Below, piece after piece: positions 51,316 to 60,153 of a stretch of 64,000 bases of DNA (positions are counted from its first letter, which is position 1; the number at the start of each line of letters is the position of its first letter). This DNA comes from Mycolicibacterium sp. P9-22 (GTDB lineage Bacteria; Actinomycetota; Actinomycetes; Mycobacteriales; Mycobacteriaceae): NCBI RefSeq assembly GCF_008329585.1, contig NZ_NPKP01000010.1:1-64000 (forward strand). Direction: 5' to 3'. Under the pieces are notes generated by a model that saw only the letters and a program-made list of their open reading frames with translations, searched no databases and was not told where the DNA came from. The position numbers and the translations under genes were made by a program.

Positions 51316-52758
51316 GTGAGGGGACCAACCGAGGTGCATGTCATTGTCGTCGGGGGCGGCCCGGCCGGAGTGTCGGCTGCCTTGCATGCTGCCGGTCTGG
51401 GCGCGCAGGTGACGCTGCTCGAGCGAGGGCGGGTCGGTGGCACCGCCTTCAACAGCGGGCCGGCACCGGTTCGCACGCTGGCGCGCGCCGCGCGCCTGGT
51501 GCGGGACTGGAACTCCTGGGAGGCATTCGGCCTGCGCGGGCCGCGGCCGCAGGTTGATGTCGCCGCCACACTGGCCAATGCGGAACGTGTCGCCGACTAT
51601 GCCTATGAACGGAAGCGGGTCGCCGACCATATCCGCGCTGCCGGTGTGGATCTCGTCGAGGAGACGGGTGATGCCCGCTTTGTCGACGCGCACACCATCG
51701 CGGCGGCTGACGGCCGGACCTGGACGGCGGACCGGGTGATCATCGCCGTCGGGGGCAGGGCCGGGCGGCTGCCCATCCCCGGCGCCGAACTCGGCCTGAC
51801 CTACGCCGACATTCGCGGACTGGCCGCGCTACCCGGCAGGGTCTGCGTGATCGGCGCTGCCGACACGGGTTGCCAGCTCAGCTCGATCTTCGCCGACTTC
51901 GGCTGCGAGGTAACACTTGTGGAGTACGGACCGCGCATCGTGGGGCGCGCTGACATCGACGTCTCGGTCGCGCTGGAACATGCCTTCCGCCGCCGCGGTA
52001 TCGACGTCATCACCGGCGCGGCGGTGTACGAACTGCAGGCGCTCACCGGCGGCGTGCGTGTGCTCTACCGTGCCGGCCAGGACACCACGTCAGTGGACGT
52101 CGACGCGGTGTTCTTCGCCGTCGGCTGGCCCGGCAACGCCGACGTCGTCGACGCCGCCGCGGCCGGCGTGAAAACCGAGCGGGGGTACGTGGTCGTCGAC
52201 GGGTCCGCCGCCACCAGCGTCCCGCACATCTTCGCCGCCGGCGACGTCGACGGGAACAGCCTGCTGGTCAGCAGCGCGACGCTCGAAGGCCGGGTCGCCG
52301 CCGAGAACGCGGTGCTCGGCCGGCAGCGCCAGGTCGCCCACGACATCGTCCCGGCCGGCAGTTTCACCGATCCCGAGTACGGCAGCGTCGGGCTCACCGA
52401 GGCACACGCCAGGGCCCGCTACGACTGCGCCGTCGCGGTGGCTCGCTACGAGGACATGCTGCGTCCGGTCGCCGACGGGCACCCGGACGGGTTCTGCAAG
52501 CTGATCGTCGACACCGCGGACCGGCAGATCGTCGGAGCCCATGTGCTGGGGGAGTATTCGGCCGAGGTGATCCAGATGGTGGCCGCCTGCATGGCTGCGC
52601 GGATGCGCGTCGAACAGGTCGCCGAACTGCAGTTCGCCTTTCCGACCTTCACCGAGGGCGTCAGCCAGGCGGCCCAGATGGTGGTGAACCAGCTCAGCGG
52701 CCGGCCGGTGCCACACCTGTGGAGCAGCTTGGGCAGCACGCCTTCGGTCTTGGATTAG
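51316..52758 (+). CDS. FAD/NAD(P) disulfide-reductase-like protein lacking redox cysteines
   Basis: A 480-residue flavoprotein with the pyridine nucleotide-disulfide oxidoreductase layout: FAD loop VIVVGGGPAGVSAALHAAG, NAD(P) loop VCVIGAADTGCQLSSIF, FAD-binding DVDGNSLLVSSATLEGRVAAENA, and the dimer domain. The usual GGTCxNxGCxP reads GGTAFNSGPAP, so both cysteines are gone. The C-terminal HPTxSE is FPTFTE, so the His is gone too. Soluble transhydrogenase (SthA) and other non-thiol members share this. It could be a transhydrogenase or a metal/flavin reductase for the sigma regulon. Start GTG 51316; GTG 51343 is also possible. Confidence 0.85.
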   Translation: MRGPTEVHVIVVGGGPAGVSAALHAAGLGAQVTLLERGRVGGTAFNSGPAPVRTLARAARLVRDWNSWEAFGLRGPRPQVDVAATLANAERVADYAYERKRVADHIRAAGVDLVEETGDARFVDAHTIAAADGRTWTADRVIIAVGGRAGRLPIPGAELGLTYADIRGLAALPGRVCVIGAADTGCQLSSIFADFGCEVTLVEYGPRIVGRADIDVSVALEHAFRRRGIDVITGAAVYELQALTGGVRVLYRAGQDTTSVDVDAVFFAVGWPGNADVVDAAAAGVKTERGYVVVDGSAATSVPHIFAAGDVDGNSLLVSSATLEGRVAAENAVLGRQRQVAHDIVPAGSFTDPEYGSVGLTEAHARARYDCAVAVARYEDMLRPVADGHPDGFCKLIVDTADRQIVGAHVLGEYSAEVIQMVAACMAARMRVEQVAELQFAFPTFTEGVSQAAQMVVNQLSGRPVPHLWSSLGSTPSVLD

Positions 52759-52833
52759 CCCATGGATGGACGCGGATTCGGCGATCAGGGCGCGGTGACG
52801 ATCATCGTGCAACGGTAGCCGCTGGTGGATCCA

Positions 52834-52863
52834 CAGATAGTACAGATATTGATGTACTATCTG
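52834..52863. promoter_or_regulatory. CmtR/ArsR operator palindrome
   Basis: CAGATAGTACA (52834-52844) and TGTACTATCTG (52853-52863) form a perfect 11-bp inverted repeat around an 8-bp spacer. It ends 3 bp before the ATG at 52867, so repressor would cover the promoter and initiation site. No ribosome-binding site fits, so the mRNA is probably leaderless. Confidence 0.85.
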
Positions 52864-52866
52864 GGC

Positions 52867-53205
52867 ATGCAGACACTGGTGCACGCCGATGCCCTCGCCC
52901 GATTCGGTCATGCGCTCTCCGACACCACCCGCACCCGGATACTGCTCAGCCTCAACGCATCGCCGGGCTATCCTTCCGAACTTGCCGAGGAGTTGGGGGT
53001 GTCCCGGCAGATCCTGTCCAACCACCTCACCTGTCTGCGCGGCTGCGGGCTGGTGGTCGCCGTATCCGAGGGGCGCCGTACGCGATACGAACTGGCGGAC
53101 AGCCGTATCGGCGATGCGCTGAGCGACCTGATGGGTCTGGTGTTGGCCGTCGACCCGAACTGCTGCTGCGCCGGGATCGACGGCACCGGCTGCGGGTGCT
53201 GCTGA
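52867..53205 (+). CDS. CmtR-like Cd/Pb-sensing ArsR repressor
   Basis: A 112-residue winged-helix repressor starting at ATG 52867. LADPTRCRIL of CmtR appears as LSDTTRTRIL, and the recognition helix SRQILSNHLTCLRGCGLVV keeps both cysteines (CmtR Cys57 and Cys61). The C-terminus is VDPNCCCAGIDGTGCGCC with six cysteines, replacing the single Cys102 of M. tuberculosis CmtR. It should release DNA on Cd or Pb binding. The efflux gene starts in its stop codon. Confidence 0.9.
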   Translation: MQTLVHADALARFGHALSDTTRTRILLSLNASPGYPSELAEELGVSRQILSNHLTCLRGCGLVVAVSEGRRTRYELADSRIGDALSDLMGLVLAVDPNCCCAGIDGTGCGCC

Positions 53206-53852
53206 TGGTCCGGGAGCGTGTCCTCACGCCGGGGCGCCGGACGCTGTTGTCGAGACGGATCCGCTGGTTCGTGGCGGCGACCATCTCCTACAACGTGATC
53301 GAAGCCGTCGTGGCGCTGACCGAGGGTGCTCGGGTGTCCTCCAGCGCGCTCATCGGTTTCGGGCTGGACTCGGTGATCGAGGTGGCCTCGGCGGCGGCCG
53401 TGGCGTGGCAGTTCTCCGGCCGCGATCCCGAGGCCCGCGAAAAGACCGCGCTGAGGGTCATCGCCTGCTCGTTCTTCGGTCTCGCGATCTTCGTGACGGT
53501 CGACGCGGTGCGCTCGCTACTCGGCGCGCAGGAGGCCCGGCATTCGACCATCGGTATCGCGCTCGCGGCACTGAGCCTGGCCGTCATGCCGGTGCTGTCG
53601 TGGGCGCAGCGTCGCGCCGGCCGCGAACTGGGTTCGATATCGGCGGTTGCCGATTCGAAGCAGACCCTGTTGTGCACCTATCTGTCGGGCGTACTGCTGC
53701 TCGGGTTGCTGCTCAACAGCGCGTTCGGCTGGTCCTGGGCGGACCCGGTGGCGGCCCTGGTGATCGCCGCCGTCGCGGTCAAGGAGGGTCGTGATGCCTG
53801 GCGTGGTGACACCTGCTGTGCGCCGATTCCAGAGACCCGGTGCTGCGACTGA
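53205..53852 (+). CDS. Cation efflux membrane protein with Cys-rich tail
   Basis: A 215-residue protein in TGATG overlap with the CmtR-like gene. About six helices of a cation diffusion facilitator/cation-efflux type are visible: NVIEAVVALTEGARVSSSALIGFGLDSVIE carries the conserved Asp and Gly positions, and AVADSKQTLLCTYLSGVLL resembles the second metal site. The C-terminus CCAPIPETRCCD adds four cysteines. Context and tail point to Cd/Pb export or sequestration. It lacks the large CDF C-terminal domain. Confidence 0.83.
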   Translation: MVRERVLTPGRRTLLSRRIRWFVAATISYNVIEAVVALTEGARVSSSALIGFGLDSVIEVASAAAVAWQFSGRDPEAREKTALRVIACSFFGLAIFVTVDAVRSLLGAQEARHSTIGIALAALSLAVMPVLSWAQRRAGRELGSISAVADSKQTLLCTYLSGVLLLGLLLNSAFGWSWADPVAALVIAAVAVKEGRDAWRGDTCCAPIPETRCCD

Positions 53853-53875
53853 GGCCCTGGCCTTAACGTTGCGTG

Positions 53876-54250
53876 ATGAGCTTCTACGAGGTCATCGAAA
53901 CGGTCGGCAAGGTGATCGACGGTATCGGCGTGGCGGTGATCGCGCTCGGGGCGATCTTCGCCGGGGTCGTGACGGTGCGCAAGATGCTGGGCCGCTCCGG
54001 AGACGCCTACCGGTTCTTCCGGGAGCAGCTGGGACGTTCGATCCTGCTCGGCCTGGAGTTCCTGGTGGCCGCGGACATCATCCGCACGGTCGCCCTGACG
54101 CCCACCTGGCAGAGCGTGGTGGTGCTGGCCGGCATCGTGCTGATCCGGACCTTCCTCAGCTTCTCCCTCGAGGTGGAGATCAGCGGCCGGTGGCCGTGGC
54201 AGCAGCGGTCCAAGCCGGCGGCAGACGACGTTGTGCCACAACGTGGCTAG
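53876..54250 (+). CDS. DUF1622 membrane protein
   Basis: A 124-residue protein (ATG 53876; GTG 53873). Three helices and the family motif FREQLGRSILLGLEFLVAAD and VVLAGIVLIRTFLSFSLEVE identify DUF1622. Function unknown; proton- or ion-related roles have been suggested for neighbours but not shown. It converges with the DUF427 gene and overlaps its end by 4 bp. Confidence 0.85.
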   Translation: MSFYEVIETVGKVIDGIGVAVIALGAIFAGVVTVRKMLGRSGDAYRFFREQLGRSILLGLEFLVAADIIRTVALTPTWQSVVVLAGIVLIRTFLSFSLEVEISGRWPWQQRSKPAADDVVPQRG

Positions 54251-55029
54251 CTCATGTGCGTGACAGGACGTGCCAGCCGCACGCCGTCCACCTCGATATC
54301 CACCTTCTCGTTGTAGAAAGCGATCAGCCCGGCGATGCGGGAGACCGCGCCCAGCGGATACTGATACATCCACGCGAGGTCGGCGTGGACCGCCTCGCCC
54401 ACCCGGACCGACCAGTACGCGGAGGTGGAGCCCTTGTACGGGCACACCGTCTGCGTCTCACTCGGTACCAGATACTGCATCGCGACATCGGTTCGGTCGA
54501 TGTAATACCTTGTGGGCAAACCGGTTTCGAACAACAGGACCGGGCTGTGGGTATCCGCGACCACAACACCGTCGATTTCCACCCGAACGTGACGGTGCGA
54601 ACGCAGGGCGTCGAGACGGGCGTACGGGCTACGGGGATGCTCGTAGATCCGCTCGTCCTCCTCGAACCACTCAAGGCAGTCCCACTCGAACCGCACGTAA
54701 CCGGATGCGATCCCGTCGCCGTCGGCATCGAACACCCGGGCCACCGACTGTTGCACGCGGCCACCGGCACTCAACGAATGCAGCCGGGACGCTCCGAACT
54801 GGGCGCGCTGCGGGTGTTGCTCATCGATCAGAAAGTCGGTGCGCACGTCATTCAGCGGAACGTAATAGTGCGGGTAGTAGGGAACTTCCCATATGTAGCG
54901 GGCGCTGAGGGTGTCGAAGACCAGGTCGGGTCCGACGTAGCCGCGGACCCGCCGGGGGCAGGGCTCGACCCGCCCGCGCTCGGTCGCCGGCGGCGGGTAG
55001 TCCTGACCGAATGGTGCTGTGTTGTTCAT
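54247..55029 (-). CDS. DUF427-domain protein
   Basis: A 260-residue protein, ATG 55029, overlapping the acyltransferase stop. The core is DUF427: SPVLLFETGLPTRYYIDRTD, then TVCPYKGSTSAYWSV, and DLAWMYQYPLGAVSRIAGLIAFYNEKVDIEVDG spread over its end. A second weaker copy (LSARYIWEVPYYPHYYVPLND) occurs near residue 40-60. The function is unknown; it is common in actinobacteria. Confidence 0.87.
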   Translation of the reverse strand: MNNTAPFGQDYPPPATERGRVEPCPRRVRGYVGPDLVFDTLSARYIWEVPYYPHYYVPLNDVRTDFLIDEQHPQRAQFGASRLHSLSAGGRVQQSVARVFDADGDGIASGYVRFEWDCLEWFEEDERIYEHPRSPYARLDALRSHRHVRVEIDGVVVADTHSPVLLFETGLPTRYYIDRTDVAMQYLVPSETQTVCPYKGSTSAYWSVRVGEAVHADLAWMYQYPLGAVSRIAGLIAFYNEKVDIEVDGVRLARPVTHMS

Positions 55030-56174
55030 CTGCGGCTCCGTTCGCTTGTCGGTGTGGGTGTACGCGTCCAGCGATGCAACAGCCAGGCCGCCGGTACCGT
55101 CATCGCCGTCGTGACGAAGAACAGTCCGGGCATCGACCCGGTGAACGTCGGCCAGTGCAGCACCTCGGCCATCGCGAATTCCATTGCAATCACATGCAAC
55201 AGGAAGATCTCGTAGGAGATTTCGCCCAGCCACACCACCGGCCGGGCGCTGAGCAGGCGTGCGTAACCGCTGCCCGAATCCAGTACCAGCGGCGCCAGCA
55301 GGCCGACGGCGACGACCGCGTAGAGGATCGTCTTGAGCACCCGCTGCCACGGTTCGACTTCGATCACCGTGACATCACCGGCGATCGGAAGGGCCACCAC
55401 CAACAGTGCCGCCACCGCGATCGGCACCGCGAGATAGGCACGACAACGCGTGCCGAGCACCTGCAGCACCGCCAGGGCCATGCCGCCGACGAAGTAGATG
55501 AGGTGCGCGGGCAACCAGATGGTCGCCGACGGCGGCAGCAGGTCGGTGACGGTCGGCAGCAGTAGCCACAGCGGTGTCACCGCCCCGAGTGCGGCCAGCC
55601 CGGCCAGCAACACACCCGGCCGCCACGCCCCGCGGCACAGCACCGTGAGCAGCAGCCCGGCCAGCAGCGGTAATGCCGCGTAGAACGCGACTTCGACTGC
55701 CAGGCTCCACATCTGGGTCAGCCCCTGATGCATCTCCGCGTAGTACAGCGGCGGGTAGATCTGAGTCAGTGTCAGGTGTTTCAACAATCCGAACCAGCTG
55801 TGGCCGGGGTTGGGCCCGGCATCGCGGAACGCGTAGATCGCGAAGGCGATGAGCACCGTGATGACATACGCCGGCGCGATACGGCGCACCCGGCGACGGG
55901 CATACCGGCGCACCGAGGGATCCGGGGTTCCCTGCGCGGTGGCCTGCACCCAGGGCCGGAACAACAGAAAGCCCGACAATACGAAGAAGACCGGCACGCC
56001 GACCTCCAGCCGCGCATACACCTGGCCCAGGTAGCCGTCATCGAGGTGGCCGGTTCCGAAAGCGGCGTGGGTGGCGACGATCAGCAGGGCGGCCAGTGCG
56101 CGCAGCCCGGTCAGCGAGGCGACCCGATTCGTGGCGGCACGATCGGTCACCGGCGAATCGCCTGTCGCACGCAT
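55026..56174 (-). CDS. Acyltransferase-3 family membrane protein
   Basis: A 382-residue integral membrane acyltransferase; ATG 56174. Ten or so helices with SLTGLRALAALLIVATHAAF (catalytic His) and FFVLSGFLLFRPWV, RYARRRVRRIAPAYVI. Such enzymes acylate sugars or envelope lipids. It is coupled to the DUF427 gene by overlap. The substrate is unknown. Confidence 0.9.
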   Translation of the reverse strand: MRATGDSPVTDRAATNRVASLTGLRALAALLIVATHAAFGTGHLDDGYLGQVYARLEVGVPVFFVLSGFLLFRPWVQATAQGTPDPSVRRYARRRVRRIAPAYVITVLIAFAIYAFRDAGPNPGHSWFGLLKHLTLTQIYPPLYYAEMHQGLTQMWSLAVEVAFYAALPLLAGLLLTVLCRGAWRPGVLLAGLAALGAVTPLWLLLPTVTDLLPPSATIWLPAHLIYFVGGMALAVLQVLGTRCRAYLAVPIAVAALLVVALPIAGDVTVIEVEPWQRVLKTILYAVVAVGLLAPLVLDSGSGYARLLSARPVVWLGEISYEIFLLHVIAMEFAMAEVLHWPTFTGSMPGLFFVTTAMTVPAAWLLHRWTRTPTPTSERSRR

Positions 56175-56217
56175 TACTTCCACAGCGTACGGACGGCGCC
56201 GGATTCTTCCGCGGGAA

Positions 56218-57084
56218 TCATGGCGCGGGCATCGCCGCGGACAACCGGGACAGCACATCGAGATGCGCGTCGACGGTGGCGAGTCCGGCGCCCATGGTGC
56301 TGATCGACAGATGCGAGGCGCCTGCCTGCGCCCAGGCCCCGATCCCCCGCAGGGCCGCCTCGTCGTCCCCGCGCCATGCCGTTCGTCCCTCCATGCCGAT
56401 CGCGGACGGGTCCCGGCCGACTGCCTCGGCGGCATCGGAGAGCACCGCGCGGGCGTGGTCGAGTCCGGGGCCGGGCGCCATCATGGGGAACCAGCCGTCG
56501 GCCATGCGTCCCGCGCGCCGATAGCCCGCATCCGATGCCGAACCGATCCATACCGGGATGGGACGCTGCACCGGCAGCGGCGCCAGGCCCGCGCCGGTGA
56601 TGTCGTGGTATCGGCCGTCGAAGGTCACCGATGGTTCGGTCCACAACCTGCGCAGCAGTGAAATCTGTTCCTCAGACCGCTTGCCGCGGTTACCGAAATC
56701 TTCACCGAGGGCCTCGTATTCCACCGCGTTCCAGCCGATTCCGATACCGAGCCGGAGTCTGCCACCGCTGAGCAGATCGACCTCGGCGGCCTGCTTGGCG
56801 ACCAGCGCGGTCTGGCGCTGGGGAAGGATGATGACCCCGGTGACCAGTTCGACCGTCGTGGTGATGGCGGCCAGATAGCCGAACATGACCAGCGGCTCGT
56901 GGAACGTGGTGTGCACGTCGTAGGGCCCGGACCACCCGGCGTGCACTTCGGGGTCGGCGCCCACGACATGGTCGTAGGCGAGGATGTGGGTGAAGCCCAA
57001 TTCCTCGACGCGCTGGCCGTAGGCGCGCACCGCACCGGCATCGCCGCCCAGTTCTGTCTGTGGAAACACCACACCGATCCGCAT
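56218..57084 (-). CDS. F420-dependent LLM-class oxidoreductase
   Basis: A 288-residue luciferase-like protein; ATG 57084. GVVFPQTELGGDAGAVRAY, ILAYDHVVGADP, GVIILPQRQTALVAKQAAEV and LRLGIGIGWNAVEYEALGEDF are typical of the mycobacterial F420 group (TIGR03619 type). It uses F420 (or FMN) to act on an unknown substrate. It may form an operon with the next two genes, 43 bp apart. Confidence 0.9.
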   Translation of the reverse strand: MRIGVVFPQTELGGDAGAVRAYGQRVEELGFTHILAYDHVVGADPEVHAGWSGPYDVHTTFHEPLVMFGYLAAITTTVELVTGVIILPQRQTALVAKQAAEVDLLSGGRLRLGIGIGWNAVEYEALGEDFGNRGKRSEEQISLLRRLWTEPSVTFDGRYHDITGAGLAPLPVQRPIPVWIGSASDAGYRRAGRMADGWFPMMAPGPGLDHARAVLSDAAEAVGRDPSAIGMEGRTAWRGDDEAALRGIGAWAQAGASHLSISTMGAGLATVDAHLDVLSRLSAAMPAP

Positions 57085-57194
57085 CACCACACCGTATCCG
57101 GACCGTGACCGGGGGTTTTCGACACGCCGAATTGGGTGCGGTGCTTCGGTCGTTGCTTCCGTTACAAATAACTCATATTTTCCAGAAGGGTCGG

Positions 57195-58742
57195 ATGAAT
57201 GTGAGTACGGTGCGCGGCGGAAGAACATTCCAACGCCGCAAATTAATGCGCGCGGTGCTGGGCGCCATTGTCTCCGGGCTCTGCGTCGTCGCTCTGATCG
57301 CCATCCCGACCTCCCATCGGCCCCGCCAGGTGTTCACCGACAACTTCGCTGCGCTCAGTAACACAGCCACCACTCTGGGCTTCGCTGATTCTCAGGTCTT
57401 CTTCTACAACGACGCGGAAGTGGCCGCGACGGTGCAGCGCTGGGTGCAGAACAATATCCGCACGGTGCGGATCGGAATTCCATGGGGCGGTGTCGAGGCA
57501 CTCCAAGGCCGCTACGACTGGTCGAAAGCCGACCGGGTTGTCGCTGCTGCGGCGGCGGCAAACATCTCCATCATCTGCGCGATCACCTCCACCCCGTGGT
57601 GGGCCAAGGCGTGGAACGCACTTCCGCCGCACGGCCGTCCCGCTTCGCCCGACCAGTACGGGAAATTCACCGCGAAAGTCGCCGAACGGTACAAGGGCAG
57701 AATTGCGGCTTACGAGATCTGGAACGAACCCAATGGCATATTCGGATATCACCCGGCGCCGGATCCGTCGGGATATACCGATCTATTGAAGGCCGCATAT
57801 CCGCGGATCAAAGCCGTTGATCCGGCCGCCATTGTCGTGGGCGGGGTACTGGGATCCGGAAAGAGCTGGGGCTCGTGGACGATCGATCCGGTCACGTTCC
57901 TCACCCGGATGTACGCCGCGGGCGCGCAACCGTTCTTCGACGCGTTGTCCTATCACCCGTACAGCTACACCATGAAGTTCTCGCAGGGCATGCTGCAGGC
58001 CGATTCTCCGGTGGACCAATTGGTCCGGATGCGCAGGGTGATGCTGGAGCGAGGCGACGCACCGAAGAAGATCTGGGTGTCGGAGTACGGTGCGCCCACC
58101 AACCGGGTGAATGAGGCGACGCAGGCCGCCTACATCGCGGACATGATCAGCACCTGGCAGGAACTTCCATACGCCGGGCCGCTGATGCTGTACACCACAA
58201 GAGATCTCAACAGCTCCAGCAATTCCGACGATGACCGGTTCGGTCTCTACAGATCGAACTGGGTACCCAAGGCGGCACAGCAGGTCTTGGCGTCCCCGCC
58301 CGGACCCGCCGCGGTATATCAGCGGTTCGCCGCGTTCACCGACCCCAGTTTCGGGGAGGTGCTCAGCCCGGTCTACACGGGCCCATTCAAAGTCCCGACC
58401 CAGCTGCGCGCTCTCGGCACGCTGTGGGAGGTTGCGCCGGGCAAGATCGTGGCGGCCCCGACTCCGGTCGCCGATCTGGCCCGCAAGAGAAACATCCTGC
58501 CGAAAACCACGTTCAAGGATGGCTACCAGGATTTCGGTGGCTGGCAGCCGTTCCGGGCGTGGTATTCGCCGCAGACCGGTGTGCAGATTGCCAGCGTGGA
58601 GTTCGCCAAGAAATGGGTTCCGGAACTGGGGTTGGCGACCTCCTCGGAGAAGTGGGTGAACGGCGCTACCCGGGTGACGTTTCAGCGTGGCGTCATGACC
58701 TGGCGGCCGTTCGTGGGCGTGAAGGTGTACCGCTCGCCGTAG
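57195..58742 (+). CDS. Exported glycoside hydrolase (GH39/GH5-like)
   Basis: A 515-residue protein; ATG 57195 follows AGAAGGG. A membrane/signal helix (LGAIVSGLCVVALIAIP) precedes a TIM-barrel with IRTVRIGIPWGGVEALQGRYDW split over strand 1-2, the acid/base in AYEIWNEPNG, and the nucleophile in WVSEYGAPT. Two conserved His-Pro-Tyr loops (ALSYHPYSY) help. The last about 80 residues (GWQPFRAWYSPQTGVQI...RGVMTWRPFVGV) form an LGFP-like cell-wall domain. It likely trims a mycobacterial envelope glycan. Confidence 0.85.
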   Translation: MNVSTVRGGRTFQRRKLMRAVLGAIVSGLCVVALIAIPTSHRPRQVFTDNFAALSNTATTLGFADSQVFFYNDAEVAATVQRWVQNNIRTVRIGIPWGGVEALQGRYDWSKADRVVAAAAAANISIICAITSTPWWAKAWNALPPHGRPASPDQYGKFTAKVAERYKGRIAAYEIWNEPNGIFGYHPAPDPSGYTDLLKAAYPRIKAVDPAAIVVGGVLGSGKSWGSWTIDPVTFLTRMYAAGAQPFFDALSYHPYSYTMKFSQGMLQADSPVDQLVRMRRVMLERGDAPKKIWVSEYGAPTNRVNEATQAAYIADMISTWQELPYAGPLMLYTTRDLNSSSNSDDDRFGLYRSNWVPKAAQQVLASPPGPAAVYQRFAAFTDPSFGEVLSPVYTGPFKVPTQLRALGTLWEVAPGKIVAAPTPVADLARKRNILPKTTFKDGYQDFGGWQPFRAWYSPQTGVQIASVEFAKKWVPELGLATSSEKWVNGATRVTFQRGVMTWRPFVGVKVYRSP

Positions 58743-59162
58743 CGCTGTCGCCAGCAATGCCCTGCCTGCGAGGGTCCGGCGAGGATTCTTGCCGCACGCA
58801 CGGGGACCCGCTGCGTGCTGCCGATGCGCGTGTGCGGCGGTTCGGTGTCTGGACAATATTTGCGTCACCGTGATATTGGGTTTGCTATGTGGCAGGTCAA
58901 GATCATCGTGATCGCGGTCGGGCAAACACGTCGACAGTTCCCTGCAGCGGCTGCCGCAGCGCGTGGCGGGTGGCCCTGTGCGTCGGATCGAGTTGCCGCT
59001 GTGCCCCGCGGCTTCGCGGCGCTGGAAATGCTGATTGAGCTGAACAAATACCTTGATCCGGATCGATTTGAGGCGGATTTTGGGCAAGTCGACCATGGCG
59101 TGCGCCGACCAGAATTTCAGAAAATCTGCCCCTGGGTCTGGTTTGCCCGGCGATCATCGTGC
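58743..59162. other. Intergenic region before the repeat-protein cluster
   Basis: About 420 bases of lower coding likelihood. No family, tRNA or clear hairpin is found. A frame from ATG 58887 (MWQVKIIVIAVGQT) is open but has no homology or ribosome site. The right end carries the -10 of the first repeat gene. Confidence 0.6.
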
Positions 59163-59208
59163 TAACTTCTCGATGTTGGGTTGGGAAATTTGCTGAAGGG
59201 AGATCAAC
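59163..59208 (+). promoter_or_regulatory. Conserved promoter/leader of repeat gene 1
   Basis: TAACTT at 59163 fits a -10. ATTTGCTGAAGGGAGA (59188-59203) is the ribosome-site block shared with the other two paralogues. It lines up over about 50 bp with the 61127-61171 leader. Confidence 0.6.
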
Positions 59209-59649
59209 ATGTTGGGACGTCAGGGGACTTCGGTCAAGATGATCGCTGCTACGGCGATCGCCGGGGGCGGAATCGCGTTGGCCATGGGCGTGGCCACGGC
59301 AGGTGCAGGAGCTGCATACGCCGAGACGGGGCAAACTGCTTCGACCTCGAGCTCCAGCACCAGCAAGTCACCGCTGCAGCGGATCGGCAGATTCGGCAGC
59401 AACCTGCAGCGCAACCTCGGTACCGTGGGCAGCAATCTGCAGCAGAACCTGGGCAAGGTCGGCACCGATGCCCAGCAGGGTCTGGGTACCGTCGGCACGA
59501 ACGTGCTCATCAACGGCGGGACGTCGGCCAGTGATGCGCAGCAGGGTCTCGGCCGGGTGGGCACCGACGTACTGATCAACGGCGGAACCGCGGCCAGTAA
59601 CGCGCAGCAGAACCTCGGCGAGTTCGTCGGCAATATCTTGGGCGACTAG
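59209..59649 (+). CDS. Secreted 11-residue-repeat protein 1
   Basis: A 146-residue exported protein. A Sec signal (residues 1-38, cut near AAYAE) and a Ser/Thr linker lead to the repeats, which start at residue 61: RFGSNLQRNLG, TVGSNLQQNLG, KVGTDAQQGLG, TVGTNVLINGG, TSASDAQQGLG, RVGTDVLINGG, TAASNAQQNLG, then a short end. Hydrophobic residues stand at positions 2, 6 and 10 (4-4-3 spacing), the mark of an amphipathic hendecad helix. Gly is at 3 and 11, Asn at 5 and 9. No known family. The gene has its own leader and terminator. Confidence 0.85.
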   Translation: MLGRQGTSVKMIAATAIAGGGIALAMGVATAGAGAAYAETGQTASTSSSSTSKSPLQRIGRFGSNLQRNLGTVGSNLQQNLGKVGTDAQQGLGTVGTNVLINGGTSASDAQQGLGRVGTDVLINGGTAASNAQQNLGEFVGNILGD

Positions 59650-59667
59650 CCCGAATCTGAATGAGGC

Positions 59668-59698
59668 CGGGCAGCGGGTGAGTATCTCCCGCTGCCCG
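59668..59698 (+). terminator. Hairpin after repeat gene 1
   Basis: CGGGCAGCGGG pairs with CCCGCTGCCCG around a nine-base loop. A T-poor tail follows. The core GGGCAGYGG is shared with the next two hairpins. Confidence 0.75.
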
Positions 59699-60153
59699 CC
59701 GTCATTTCTGGGTCGGATCACCGCTGGAGATCGCCTCTCGAATCTTTGCTGATCGAATCCGAGGGGCGGGTCGGTGTGCCTCTCGGAGCGCCGGAAAATC
59801 TCCGGGGCCGACTTGTTTTGCCACAGGTGCAGCAAAGCTCCGTGCCGATGAATGCAATAGTCGTTGGCTGCTGCGCTGCGGACGACGCTGGGTTGCGCGT
59901 TGATCTTCGATATCGCATTCAGGTGGGGATTGGACGTGACATTGGCGCGTTGCTGATGTTGGCCGGCCGTTGCCGGCGATCGTCCGCCAGCGCGCAGCGC
60001 GATCTTGAATGGCGTGTTGCTGAAGTCCGGACCCGCCGTCAAGCAAAGGATTTTTCGGGTGGTTGCGGTTTCATGGAATTTTCACCCGGGTATGCGGCGG
60101 GTGCGCTGATTGGCGCAGAAGTGTTTCGCACATATTTGCTGGAGGAGATAGTC
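59699..60153. other. Intergenic region between repeat genes 1 and 2
   Basis: About 455 bases. Contains CTTTGCTG at 59744 and its complement at 59830, then the leader of gene 2 (TTTGCTGGAGGAGA from 60135). No protein with recognisable features is encoded. Confidence 0.6.

Noticed and set aside
57783..59096. Leftward open frame across the glycosidase gene
   Set aside because: Mostly antisense to the conserved TIM-barrel enzyme and extends into noncoding DNA.
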